Assembly: GCA_033558025.1 (NCBI GenBank) | Contig: JAUCEF010000014.1 | Span: 2,666,001-2,730,000 of the forward strand | Origin: Phytophthora sp. 'mugwort' | Lineage: Eukaryota; Oomycota; Peronosporomycetes; Peronosporales; Peronosporaceae | DNA length: 64,000 nt | Direction of reading: 5' to 3' | Shown here: positions 12,478-22,279 of the stretch, piece by piece | How the letters are laid out: the number at the start of each line of letters is the position of its first letter | How positions within the stretch are numbered: position 1 is the first letter of the stretch | Translations under genes and position numbers: made by a program | Notes under the pieces: model-generated | The model's input: the letters and a program-made list of their open reading frames with translations, nothing else | What the model was told of the DNA's origin: nothing | Databases searched by the model: none

Positions 12478-12659
12478 GTTGTAGGGAGAAGAAGTCCACT
12501 GTGTATTTCATTTTGCAAATACAAGTTTGCTTTGCGTGTGGTTAGTTTCCTATACATCGTTGGCGGGGCGTACGTTGTAGTGGATAGAGCTGGGACAGCG
12601 AGCACAATGGCTTGGGCCTCACACATACACCGTCCGCGAAGCGGGCGGCTCTAGGCTAG

Positions 12660-12847
12660 TCTTTACATCAATTGGAGTTTCCCGTCTGTCTGTCTGTCAC
12701 AATATACACCTCCCTTCCTGCATGGCTTGGTTGTGCTTTTGGTACGATACTGACCCCCATATTCAAATCTCACTGTCTTTCCGACTCGAAAAACTATGCC
12801 TGAAATTGCAAAAAATATACCATCGGTCTTAGTAAGACCGCTTCTCA
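12660..12847 (+). mobile_element. 5' fragment of a Helitron
   Basis: Starts TCTTTACATCAATTGGAG directly after the CTAG of Helitron B and follows the same 5' pattern (CCCGTCTGTCTG, later CTCGAAAAACTATGCCTG). It stops after 188 bp where a fresh 5' end begins at 12848, so it is truncated. Confidence 0.6.
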
Positions 12848-13264
12848 TCTATACATCAATTCTAGTAACCCGTCTGTGTGTCTGTCTGTGACAATCCTGC
12901 CTGCCTGCACCTCCCTTTCGGCATGGTATGGCTATGCGTTTAGTACCGCTACCAACCCACAAAATCGAATCCTACTATATTTCCGACTCGAAAAACTATG
13001 CTTGAATTGTAAAAATAGCCTTGCATCACGTTTAAAACCCCTTCTTATTGGCCAAAAACCATGTAATTTTCTAACTGCTGCCGAGCGAAGCGAAGGCGGC
13101 CTCCCATTGGCTACAATTAAGGTGTATGGTTACACCAAAGCGTACTTAGCTGCCGGGCAAAGCGTAGGTAGCTTTGCTAGTAGTGGAGAGTGCTCTTGAT
13201 CGAGCGGAACGGGTTGGGACCCAACAAGCAAATACCGCCCGCAAAGCGGCCGGCGCTCTGCTAG
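12848..13264 (+). mobile_element. non-autonomous Helitron, 417 bp
   Basis: 5' TCTATACATCAATTCTAG, internal GACTCGAAAAACTATGC, a GCTGCCGAGCGAAGCGA repeat, 3' hairpin CCGCCCGCAAAGCGGCCGG (13235-13253) and terminal CTAG at 13261-13264 followed by T. It is a complete short element with no coding frame of interest. Confidence 0.72.
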
Positions 13265-13658
13265 TTGGTAAAAATACCAGAAGTTTTTATTTGCTGCCGA
13301 GTGCGGCGAGGCGGCCTCCCATTCATATAAACTGTCTACTGCTGCCGAGCGAGGCGAAGCGGCCACTCTGCGCGATAGGAGTTGTGAAGCGAGCTGAAAA
13401 TCGATCGCAACAGATTGCGACCGTCGCAGGAGTAGGGTAACAAAATGGCACAGAACGGAACGGGATTGGGACAGTGGGAATAGATGTGAAGCGAACCGGA
13501 ATATCGAGCGGAACGGGTTTGGACGCGATAGGAGTAGTGAAGCGAGCTGGAATAGCGAGCGCAACGTGTTACGACCGAGGTAGGAGTAGTGCAACGAGCA
13601 TTGCGGGTTGGGATCCAGTACACCATTACCGCCCGCAAAGCGGGCGGCACTTCGCTAG
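13265..13658 (+). mobile_element. 5'-truncated Helitron with intact 3' end
   Basis: Contains the subterminal repeats (GTGAAGCGAGCTGGAATAGC, about 13536) and ends with the perfect hairpin CCGCCCGCAAAGCGGGCGG (13629-13647), then ACTTCG and CTAG (13655-13658), then T. No 5' TC motif of the family is present, so the copy is truncated. Confidence 0.65.
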
Positions 13659-13817
13659 TCCAGCAATAGATGTAAGAAAAGCAGCAGAGTTATGAATGAG
13701 TAGAAATGGACCGATTTGTAAACCTATGCTACAATAGCAAAGTCGAAAAGAGCGTGGTGTGATGTACAATGCGTTGAAGCGCCACAAATTCGGAGAAGCG
13801 TTTTGAGGTAAATTCTC
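13659..13817. other. short spacer, nothing recognised
   Basis: Unique sequence between the last Helitron 3' end and the fold-back element. No gene or repeat seen. Confidence 0.4.
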
Positions 13818-13819
13818 TA

Positions 13820-14252
13820 CAGTGCACGCCAAATCGATAGGACCCCCCAAATCTGGTCACACTTTTGCCTCTATCTCGGCTTGTAGGGGGAATTAGAAAC
13901 TGCTGTTTAGATATGTTTTCTTTTTATTATGCATGGCAAGAGGGTACATGTTTTAACGTCTGCGATTTCAGCGCCTTTGACAGGGTCCGCATACAAATTG
14001 CCGGTTTCGGCAGCAGCGACAAAATTATAGTACCATACACCTTTTATGAACCGCATACAAAGTGCTGTATTAAAATATCGTACTTGGAGAAACAGTCGTG
14101 TTGCACATACTCGTCTCCACTGAAATTCATGACCTCAGCTCGAGCTAGGAAAGCGGTCGGCACCTGAAGGAGCCCAACGCTTTCGAAAAGCTCGTCGAGG
14201 AACATGCAAATAGTTGGGCTGGCGACTAGCCACACAGTGAAGCTTGGTGATG
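13820..14252 (+). repeat. left arm of fold-back element
   Basis: Begins CAGTGCACGCCAAATCGATA. It pairs with 14329-14761 on the opposite strand almost base for base. Confidence 0.85.
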
Positions 14253-14328
14253 ATAAATGTTGCTGATGAGATTCAAGGTTAGGGATTTGATACTGAAGTC
14301 ACTGACCAAGACTGCAGCTCCAGTATTG

Positions 14329-14761
14329 CATCACCAAGCTTCACCGTATGGCTTAGCGCCAGCCCAACCATTTGCATGTTCCTCGACGAGCTTTTCGAAA
14401 GCGTTGGGCTCCTTCAGTTGCCGACCGCTTTCCTAGCTCGAGCTGAGGTCATGAATTTCAGTGGAGACGAGTATGTGCAACACGACTGTTTCTCCAAGTA
14501 CGATATTTTAATACAGCACTTTGTATGCGGTTCATAAAAGGTGTATGGTACTATAATTTTGTCGCTGCTGCCGAAACCGGCAATTTGTATGCGGACCCTG
14601 TCAAAGGCGCTGAAATCGCAGACGTTAAAACATGTACCCTCTTGCCATGCATAATAAAAAGAAAACATATCTAAACAGCAGTTTCTAATTCCCCCTACAA
14701 GCCGAGATAGAGGCAAAAGTGTGACCAGATTTGGGGGGTCCTATCGATTTGGCGTGCACTG
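14329..14761 (-). repeat. right arm of fold-back element
   Basis: Reverse complement of the left arm. The few differences are near the loop side (for example CACGGT/CACAGT around the AAGCTTGGTGATG segment). Confidence 0.85.
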
Positions 14762-14763
14762 TA

Positions 14764-15077
14764 GCATTCAACGTGCACTACCGAAAAATGAAGTGTAATA
14801 CTTCTGAAAATGAATATTGCTAATGACTACTTTGGTAGTAGTTACATTTGCGTTCACAGCTATTTGTCAATTACTACCCCATTAAACAATTTGTCGCCAA
14901 TAGAAACGCCACGGGCTGGTCGCTGCTTTAACTGGGACACTTTGCCCATATTGGACCAGAGCACCACGCATACACATCACAAAGTAAAAAAGCGCAGCAG
15001 CATGCCTCCACTCCAACGATTTTCCAATGCCTAGCTATCATGATACACCGGGCTTGTTGCAGTCCCAGCCACTGGGT
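14764..15077. other. upstream region of PK2, different from the other array copies
   Basis: No gene recognised. It replaces the roughly 390-bp region that precedes the promoters of PK3-PK6; resemblance to them resumes only at the core promoter near 15078. Confidence 0.5.
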
Positions 15078-15092
15078 CTCATTCTTCTTTTG
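15078..15092 (+). promoter_or_regulatory. Inr + FPR core promoter of PK2
   Basis: CTCATTCTTCTTTTG, 50 bases before ATG. It is slightly different from the PK3-PK6 version (GTCATTCTTCATTTG). It marks the left edge of similarity with the array unit. Confidence 0.75.
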
Positions 15093-15141
15093 AACGAGAA
15101 CCACCCAAGTGACTTCTACATCTCCAACTTCTTAGACCATC

Positions 15142-16653
15142 ATGTCTGCCGCTCTGTCCCTGAACCTGCAGAACGCCAACTGCATCAAGGCCAACGTCGA
15201 GGGCGTGCAGCGCAAGACCAAGATCTTCTGCACGTTAGGCCCTGCTTGCTGGTCTGAGGAGGGTCTGCTGGAGCTGATCGATGCCGGCATGAACGTGGCC
15301 CGCTTCAATTTCTCGCACGGCGACCACGCGAGCCACCTGGCCTGTCTGAACCGCCTGCGCGCCGCGCTGGCCAAGCGTCCCAACAAGAACGTGGCCATCA
15401 TGCTGGACACTAAGGGTCCCGAAATCCGTACGGGTTTCCTCAAGAACCACGACAAGGTGACGATCCAGAAGGACTCGCTCATCGAGCTAACGACGGACTA
15501 CGAGTTCCTCGGCGACGAGACCAAGATCGCGTGCTCGTACCCGCAGCTGCCGCAGTCCGTGAAGGTCGGTGGGGCAGTGCTGGTGGCCGATGGCTCGCTC
15601 GTGCTGACGGTGACCAAGGTGAACGCGAACGGCATCATCGCTCGCGCCAACAACACGGCCGTTCTGGGCGAGCGTAAGAACATGAACCTTCCCGGATGCA
15701 AGGTGCTGCTGCCGACTCTGACGGAGAAGGACGTGGACGACCTGGTGAACTTCGGTCTGGTGCACGGCATCGACTACATTTCTGCGTCGTTCGTGCGCAC
15801 GGGCCAGGACCTTGACAACATCCGTAAGGTGCTTGGTCCCCGTGGCCGCGGCATCAAGATCATCTCGAAGATCGAGTCGCACGAGGGCATGGAGAACTTC
15901 GACGAGATCCTGGCCAAGACGGACGGCATCATGGTTGCTCGTGGTGACCTGGGCATGGAGATCCCGCCTGAGACGGTGTTCCTTGCGCAAAAGATGATGA
16001 TCCGCAAGGCGAACCTGGCTGGTAAGCCCGTGGTGACTGCCACGCAGATGCTGGAGTCGATGATCAAGGCCCCTCGTCCGACCCGCGCGGAGTGCACGGA
16101 TGTGGCCAACGCTGTGCTTGACGGCACGGATGCCGTGATGCTTTCGGGCGAGAGCGCCAATGGCGACTACCCGAAGCAGGCTGTGGAGGTGATGGCTGCG
16201 ACGTGCCTGCAGGCTGAGACTGCCATCCAGTACAACGACGTGTATCAGTCGCTGCGCAATGCCGTGCTGGAGGTGAACGGTCCGATGCAGACGGCAGAGG
16301 CCGTTGCTTCGTCAGCTGTGAAGACGGCCATTGACATCAACGCGAAGATGCTGGTGGTTCTGACGGAGACGGGCAACACTGCCCGCCTCGTTGCCAAGTA
16401 CCGCCCGCAGATGCCGGTGCTAGTGCTGACTGCTCTGGAGCAGACTGCTCGCCAGACGGAGGGCTTCGTGAAGGGTGTCGTGTCTCGCTGTGTGGGTTCG
16501 ATGATCGGCACGGACTCGATCCTGTACCGCGCCACGGAGACCGGCAAGGAACTGGGCTGGCTGAAGTCGGGTGATGCCGTCGTTGCCGTGCACGGCATCA
16601 CGGAGGCCAAGTCTGGTTCGACGAACCTGCTGAAGGTCTTGTACGTCGAGTAA
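15142..16653 (+). CDS. pyruvate kinase, copy 2 (PK2)
   Basis: First gene of the tandem array, 503 aa, same reaction and motifs as PK1 with all catalytic residues intact (Lys243, Glu245, Asp269, Thr301). Compared with the other array copies it has Val198 instead of Glu and Ser214 instead of Ala. The nucleotide changes behind these (15734 and 15780-15783) cluster within 50 bp in an otherwise uniform gene. Its promoter region upstream of the core element differs from copies 3-6, so it may be regulated differently. The 3' flank (from 16654) is the array type. Confidence 0.97.
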   Translation: MSAALSLNLQNANCIKANVEGVQRKTKIFCTLGPACWSEEGLLELIDAGMNVARFNFSHGDHASHLACLNRLRAALAKRPNKNVAIMLDTKGPEIRTGFLKNHDKVTIQKDSLIELTTDYEFLGDETKIACSYPQLPQSVKVGGAVLVADGSLVLTVTKVNANGIIARANNTAVLGERKNMNLPGCKVLLPTLTEKDVDDLVNFGLVHGIDYISASFVRTGQDLDNIRKVLGPRGRGIKIISKIESHEGMENFDEILAKTDGIMVARGDLGMEIPPETVFLAQKMMIRKANLAGKPVVTATQMLESMIKAPRPTRAECTDVANAVLDGTDAVMLSGESANGDYPKQAVEVMAATCLQAETAIQYNDVYQSLRNAVLEVNGPMQTAEAVASSAVKTAIDINAKMLVVLTETGNTARLVAKYRPQMPVLVLTALEQTARQTEGFVKGVVSRCVGSMIGTDSILYRATETGKELGWLKSGDAVVAVHGITEAKSGSTNLLKVLYVE

Positions 16654-17891
16654 GCGTGTACTTCAAAGTAATAGAATAGTAATGGAATCCCAATAGAGCA
16701 TTTCCTGGGGTCACACATTTTGTCTCGTTCTATTTGGTTGTTAGCCATAAATGGGGTCATAGTGTGGTTGAAAGGAAGTGCACTGTACAGTAGAATGTGT
16801 TCAACACAGTGTTTGTCTACTTAGCATCCGCTTCAATGTAGGGAATACAAAGATGCTATGTAAGGGTATCCATGCCAGTAAAATCATTGTACTACAGTTG
16901 TAATATTGCGTATCCATATTACATGTAGTAATATCCACTGTAACTACGCGCATGTACCAGGTAGTGTACATGTATCAAGTTGCAGGAAAGTTGGTACACT
17001 CGATACAGAGTGCAACAAGTGACTCCTTTATCCAACGGTGGACACCACATCAATACGTGCTCACCTACTCGAAGCTCATGTTGGTTTTGATGACGCCGTG
17101 CACGCAATGCGCTCTCGTTCGTCCGCTCTAAATCGGTATCCGAAATTTTGACAACTGACCCTCAGTTCGCTGCGCTGCATATTATTGCGTATTATTGCTC
17201 GCCACAATCGCAACTATCTACCGTAAGAGTTTGCTATCCGAATACGGTAAGAATGTGAGCGATGAAAAGCCTGACTGTCTATCTCTCGAAATATAAATCT
17301 AGCGAGACAAGGGCCCCCGGCACCATCCGACCTGTTCACCGGCGCGACACACGCGTGGCGTAGCGGTTCTGTCTCATTCACGGGCATCTAAGAGCACATT
17401 GATTTGTGTTTAGGACTGACATGTTGACGCCGACAGTACACCACGAAACGTGTACGGCCGACTCCTACCCACTCACAGCGAAAAACAAAGCACTCACTTA
17501 AGCGTCAGAGCCTGCTACGTTAAACGTCGGATGGAACACAGAGGACTGACTGCGTGTACAGTCTGGCCAGTCTCCCCATGTCATGTGGGACCATGACGTT
17601 AGAAATGTCGAGGTCATGGATGGGACACGTTTGCTGCCAGCGCGATAATCAAGAGCTTTAACATCAAGCGGGCAAGCGAGTAGCAGTACACTGTAGCCTC
17701 TCCACGTACCCGGAGCGCGTGCGCATGCGCCCACCGAGACGCGATTGTAAAGAAGTGCGCCAACTTTGGTGCTTGGAGCGACGGTGTCGCTGGCTTGCCT
17801 ACCTGCTGTCTTCCAACCACCTGGAGATTCTCCGCCGGATTGAGCCATGCGGCTGGCTCTGCCTTGTTTGACGCTCCGCTCTCGAGAGTTG
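16654..17891. other. array spacer between PK2 and PK3 (also after PK3, PK4, PK5)
   Basis: The spacer is about 1.3 kb from stop to next ATG. The first roughly 840 bp is downstream DNA of one gene (same type after PK6), the rest upstream DNA of the next. Short frames of 62, 93 and 139 aa on the minus strand recur in each spacer only because the spacer itself is duplicated; none resembles a known protein. I see no tRNA, snRNA or convincing snoRNA. Confidence 0.6.
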
Positions 17892-17905
17892 TCATTCTTC
17901 ATTTG
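17892..17905 (+). promoter_or_regulatory. Inr + FPR core promoter of PK3
   Basis: TCATTCTTCATTTG, 49 bases before the next ATG at 17955. It is repeated identically before PK4 (20705), PK5 (23518) and PK6 (26331). Confidence 0.75.
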
Positions 17906-17954
17906 AACGAGAACCACCCAAGTGACTTCTACTTCTCCAACTTCTTAGACCATC

Positions 17955-19466
17955 ATGTCTGCCGCTCTGTCCCTGAACCTGCAGAACGCCAACTGCATCA
18001 AGGCCAACGTCGAGGGCGTGCAGCGCAAGACCAAGATCTTCTGCACGTTAGGCCCTGCTTGCTGGTCTGAGGAGGGTCTGCTGGAGCTGATCGATGCCGG
18101 CATGAACGTGGCCCGCTTCAATTTCTCGCACGGCGACCACGCGAGCCACCTGGCCTGTCTGAACCGCCTGCGCGCCGCGCTGGCCAAGCGTCCCAACAAG
18201 AACGTGGCCATCATGCTGGACACTAAGGGTCCCGAAATCCGTACGGGTTTCCTCAAGAACCACGACAAGGTGACGATCCAGAAGGACTCGCTCATCGAGC
18301 TAACGACGGACTACGAGTTCCTCGGCGACGAGACCAAGATCGCGTGCTCGTACCCGCAGCTGCCGCAGTCCGTGAAGGTCGGTGGGGCAGTGCTGGTGGC
18401 CGATGGCTCGCTCGTGCTGACGGTGACCAAGGTGAACGCGAACGGCATCATCGCTCGCGCCAACAACACGGCCGTTCTGGGCGAGCGTAAGAACATGAAC
18501 CTTCCCGGATGCAAGGTGCTGCTGCCGACTCTGACGGAGAAGGACGAGGACGACCTGGTGAACTTCGGTCTGGTGCACGGCATCGACTACATCGCCGCGT
18601 CGTTCGTGCGCACGGGCCAGGACCTTGACAACATCCGTAAAGTGCTTGGTCCCCGTGGCCGCGGCATCAAGATCATCTCGAAGATCGAGTCGCACGAGGG
18701 CATGGAGAACTTCGACGAGATCCTGGCCAAGACGGACGGCATCATGGTTGCTCGTGGTGACCTGGGCATGGAGATCCCGCCTGAGACGGTGTTCCTTGCG
18801 CAAAAGATGATGATCCGCAAGGCGAACCTGGCTGGTAAGCCCGTGGTGACTGCCACGCAGATGCTGGAGTCGATGATCAAGGCCCCTCGTCCGACCCGCG
18901 CGGAGTGCACGGATGTGGCCAACGCTGTGCTTGACGGCACGGATGCCGTGATGCTTTCGGGCGAGAGCGCCAATGGCGACTACCCGAAGCAGGCTGTGGA
19001 GGTGATGGCTGCGACGTGCCTGCAGGCTGAGACTGCCATCCAGTACAACGACGTGTATCAGTCGCTGCGCAATGCCGTGCTGGAGGTGAACGGTCCGATG
19101 CAGACGGCAGAGGCCGTTGCTTCGTCAGCTGTGAAGACGGCCATTGACATCAACGCGAAGATGCTGGTGGTTCTGACGGAGACGGGCAACACTGCCCGCC
19201 TCGTTGCCAAGTACCGCCCGCAGATGCCGGTGCTAGTGCTGACTGCTCTGGAGCAGACTTCTCGCCAGACGGAGGGCTTCGTGAAGGGTGTCGTGTCTCG
19301 CTGTGTGGGTTCGATGATCGGCACGGACTCGATCCTGTACCGCGCCACGGAGACCGGCAAGGAACTGGGCTGGCTGAAGTCGGGTGATGCCGTCGTTGCC
19401 GTGCACGGCATCACGGAGGCCAAGTCTGGTTCGACGAACCTGCTGAAGGTCTTGTACGTCGAGTAA
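17955..19466 (+). CDS. pyruvate kinase, copy 3 (PK3)
   Basis: Intact 503-aa pyruvate kinase in the array. Carries Glu198 and Ala214 (unlike PK2) and Ser436 instead of Ala436, a single G-to-T change shared with PK4 and PK5. All motifs (NFSHG, KGPEIRTG, ISKIESHEGM, VARGDLGMEIP, ATQMLESM) are unchanged, so activity should equal its neighbours. A silent change at Lys229 (AAA for AAG) separates PK3-PK6 from PK1 and PK2. The start and promoter are those of the repeated unit. Position 436 lies in the C-terminal regulatory domain, not the active site. Confidence 0.97.
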   Translation: MSAALSLNLQNANCIKANVEGVQRKTKIFCTLGPACWSEEGLLELIDAGMNVARFNFSHGDHASHLACLNRLRAALAKRPNKNVAIMLDTKGPEIRTGFLKNHDKVTIQKDSLIELTTDYEFLGDETKIACSYPQLPQSVKVGGAVLVADGSLVLTVTKVNANGIIARANNTAVLGERKNMNLPGCKVLLPTLTEKDEDDLVNFGLVHGIDYIAASFVRTGQDLDNIRKVLGPRGRGIKIISKIESHEGMENFDEILAKTDGIMVARGDLGMEIPPETVFLAQKMMIRKANLAGKPVVTATQMLESMIKAPRPTRAECTDVANAVLDGTDAVMLSGESANGDYPKQAVEVMAATCLQAETAIQYNDVYQSLRNAVLEVNGPMQTAEAVASSAVKTAIDINAKMLVVLTETGNTARLVAKYRPQMPVLVLTALEQTSRQTEGFVKGVVSRCVGSMIGTDSILYRATETGKELGWLKSGDAVVAVHGITEAKSGSTNLLKVLYVE

Positions 19467-20704
19467 GCGTGTACTTCAAAGTAATAGAATAGTAATGGAA
19501 TCCCAATAGAGCATTTCCTGGGGTCACACATTTTGTCTCGTTCTATTTGGTTGTTAGCCATAAATGGGGTCATAGTGTGGTTGAAAGGAAGTGCACTGTA
19601 CAGTAGAATGTGTTCAACACAGTGTTTGTCTACTTAGCATCCGCTTCAATGTAGGGAATACAAAGATGCTATGTAAGGGTATCCATGCCAGTAAAATCAT
19701 TGTACTACAGTTGTAATATTGCGTATCCATATTACATGTAGTAATATCCACTGTAACTACGCGCATGTACCAGGTAGTGTACATGTATCAAGTTGCAGGA
19801 AAGTTGGTACACTCGATACAGAGTGCAACAAGTGACTCCTTTATCCAACGGTGGACACCACATCAATACGTGCTCACCTACTCGAAGCTCATGTTGGTTT
19901 TGATGACGCCGTGCACGCAATGCGCTCTCGTTCGTCCGCTCTAAATCGGTATCCGAAATTTTGACAACTGACCCTCAGTTCGCTGCGCTGCATATTATTG
20001 CGTATTATTGCTCGCCACAATCGCAACTATCTACCGTAAGAGTTTGCTATCCGAATACGGTAAGAATGTGAGCGATGAAAAGCCTGACTGTCTATCTCTC
20101 GAAATATAAATCTAGCGAGACAAGGGCCCCCGGCACCATCCGACCTGTTCACCGGCGCGACACACGCGTGGCGTAGCGGTTCTGTCTCATTCACGGGCAT
20201 CTAAGAGCACATTGATTTGTGTTTAGGACTGACATGTTGACGCCGACAGTACACCACGAAACGTGTACGGCCGACTCCTACCCACTCACAGCGAAAAACA
20301 AAGCACTCACTTAAGCGTCAGAGCCTGCTACGTTAAACGTCGGATGGAACACAGAGGACTGACTGCGTGTACAGTCTGGCCAGTCTCCCCATGTCATGTG
20401 GGACCATGACGTTAGAAATGTCGAGGTCATGGATGGGACACGTTTGCTGCCAGCGCGATAATCAAGAGCTTTAACATCAAGCGGGCAAGCGAGTAGCAGT
20501 ACACTGTAGCCTCTCCACGTACCCGGAGCGCGTGCGCATGCGCCCACCGAGACGCGATTGTAAAGAAGTGCGCCAACTTTGGTGCTTGGAGCGACGGTGT
20601 CGCTGGCTTGCCTACCTGCTGTCTTCCAACCACCTGGAGATTCTCCGCCGGATTGAGCCATGCGGCTGGCTCTGCCTTGTTTGACGCTCCGCTCTCGAGA
20701 GTTG

Positions 20705-20718
20705 TCATTCTTCATTTG
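20705..20718 (+). promoter_or_regulatory. Inr + FPR core promoter of PK4
   Basis: Same TCATTCTTCATTTG block as before PK3, 49 bases before the ATG at 20768. Confidence 0.75.
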
Positions 20719-20767
20719 AACGAGAACCACCCAAGTGACTTCTACTTCTCCAACTTCTTAGACCATC

Positions 20768-22279
20768 ATGTCTGCCGCTCTGTCCCTGAACCTGCAGAAC
20801 GCCAACTGCATCAAGGCCAACGTCGAGGGCGTGCAGCGCAAGACCAAGATCTTCTGCACGTTAGGCCCTGCTTGCTGGTCTGAGGAGGGTCTGCTGGAGC
20901 TGATCGATGCCGGCATGAACGTGGCCCGCTTCAATTTCTCGCACGGCGACCACGCGAGCCACCTGGCCTGTCTGAACCGCCTGCGCGCCGCGCTGGCCAA
21001 GCGTCCCAACAAGAACGTGGCCATCATGCTGGACACTAAGGGTCCCGAAATCCGTACGGGTTTCCTCAAGAACCACGACAAGGTGACGATCCAGAAGGAC
21101 TCGCTCATCGAGCTAACGACGGACTACGAGTTCCTCGGCGACGAGACCAAGATCGCGTGCTCGTACCCGCAGCTGCCGCAGTCCGTGAAGGTCGGTGGGG
21201 CAGTGCTGGTGGCCGATGGCTCGCTCGTGCTGACGGTGACCAAGGTGAACGCGAACGGCATCATCGCTCGCGCCAACAACACGGCCGTTCTGGGCGAGCG
21301 TAAGAACATGAACCTTCCCGGATGCAAGGTGCTGCTGCCGACTCTGACGGAGAAGGACGAGGACGACCTGGTGAACTTCGGTCTGGTGCACGGCATCGAC
21401 TACATCGCCGCGTCGTTCGTGCGCACGGGCCAGGACCTTGACAACATCCGTAAAGTGCTTGGTCCCCGTGGCCGCGGCATCAAGATCATCTCGAAGATCG
21501 AGTCGCACGAGGGCATGGAGAACTTCGACGAGATCCTGGCCAAGACGGACGGCATCATGGTTGCTCGTGGTGACCTGGGCATGGAGATCCCGCCTGAGAC
21601 GGTGTTCCTTGCGCAAAAGATGATGATCCGCAAGGCGAACCTGGCTGGTAAGCCCGTGGTGACTGCCACGCAGATGCTGGAGTCGATGATCAAGGCCCCT
21701 CGTCCGACCCGCGCGGAGTGCACGGATGTGGCCAACGCTGTGCTTGACGGCACGGATGCCGTGATGCTTTCGGGCGAGAGCGCCAATGGCGACTACCCGA
21801 AGCAGGCTGTGGAGGTGATGGCTGCGACGTGCCTGCAGGCTGAGACTGCCATCCAGTACAACGACGTGTATCAGTCGCTGCGCAATGCCGTGCTGGAGGT
21901 GAACGGTCCGATGCAGACGGCAGAGGCCGTTGCTTCGTCAGCTGTGAAGACGGCCATTGACATCAACGCGAAGATGCTGGTGGTTCTGACGGAGACGGGC
22001 AACACTGCCCGCCTCGTTGCCAAGTACCGCCCGCAGATGCCGGTGCTAGTGCTGACTGCTCTGGAGCAGACTTCTCGCCAGACGGAGGGCTTCGTGAAGG
22101 GTGTCGTGTCTCGCTGTGTGGGTTCGATGATCGGCACGGACTCGATCCTGTACCGCGCCACGGAGACCGGCAAGGAACTGGGCTGGCTGAAGTCGGGTGA
22201 TGCCGTCGTTGCCGTGCACGGCATCACGGAGGCCAAGTCTGGTTCGACGAACCTGCTGAAGGTCTTGTACGTCGAGTAA
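20768..22279 (+). CDS. pyruvate kinase, copy 4 (PK4)
   Basis: Intact 503-aa pyruvate kinase, protein identical to PK3 and PK5 (Ser436). Its mRNA differs just after the stop: TAAGCATG instead of TAAGCGTG, a variant it shares with PK6 but not with its neighbours PK3 and PK5. The spacer after it has GCCTCATTC where earlier spacers have GTCTCATTC, and a private ACACCTACC. Such mosaic markers point to exchange between units. Confidence 0.97.
   Translation: MSAALSLNLQNANCIKANVEGVQRKTKIFCTLGPACWSEEGLLELIDAGMNVARFNFSHGDHASHLACLNRLRAALAKRPNKNVAIMLDTKGPEIRTGFLKNHDKVTIQKDSLIELTTDYEFLGDETKIACSYPQLPQSVKVGGAVLVADGSLVLTVTKVNANGIIARANNTAVLGERKNMNLPGCKVLLPTLTEKDEDDLVNFGLVHGIDYIAASFVRTGQDLDNIRKVLGPRGRGIKIISKIESHEGMENFDEILAKTDGIMVARGDLGMEIPPETVFLAQKMMIRKANLAGKPVVTATQMLESMIKAPRPTRAECTDVANAVLDGTDAVMLSGESANGDYPKQAVEVMAATCLQAETAIQYNDVYQSLRNAVLEVNGPMQTAEAVASSAVKTAIDINAKMLVVLTETGNTARLVAKYRPQMPVLVLTALEQTSRQTEGFVKGVVSRCVGSMIGTDSILYRATETGKELGWLKSGDAVVAVHGITEAKSGSTNLLKVLYVE

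Larger units (their letters stand above)
6699..12659 (+). mobile_element. Helitron B, about 5.96 kb, with broken Rep/helicase
   Basis: The 5' end is TCTATACATCAATTGGAG at 6699, abutting the previous element's 3' end. The 3' end is hairpin CCGTCCGCGAAGCGGGCGG (12630-12648) followed by GGCTAG and T at 12660. These are the Helitron hallmarks: 5' TC, 3' stem-loop then CTRR, no terminal inverted repeats. The Rep/helicase remnant lies at 8820-12477 in the same orientation. The coding part is too broken for autonomous movement. Confidence 0.8.
13820..14761. mobile_element. fold-back (long inverted repeat) element with TA duplication
   Basis: Left arm 13820-14252 and right arm 14329-14761 are near-perfect reverse complements of 433 bp, separated by about 76 bp. 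Outer ends are CAGTGCACGCC and GGCGTGCACTG, flanked by TA at 13818-13819 and 14762-14763, which suggests a Tc1/mariner-type non-autonomous element. The 100-aa frame carried identically by both arms is a by-product of the inverted repeat; I recognise no transposase domain. It lies about 0.4 kb before the first array kinase. High arm identity implies recent insertion or repair between arms. Confidence 0.8.

Noticed and set aside
13865..14167. 100-aa protein present twice in inverted orientation
   Set aside because: It is simply the same frame in both arms of the fold-back element; no recognisable domain.
17272..17290. Possible C/D-box snoRNA in the array spacer (GCGATGAAAAGCCTGA)
   Set aside because: The C box is imperfect, C and D boxes are only a few bases apart and there is no terminal stem.
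17498..17917. 139-aa and 62-aa minus-strand frames repeated in each array spacer
   Set aside because: Their conservation is explained by duplication of the whole unit; no promoter motif or domain supports them, and they lie in 5'/3' flanks of the kinases.
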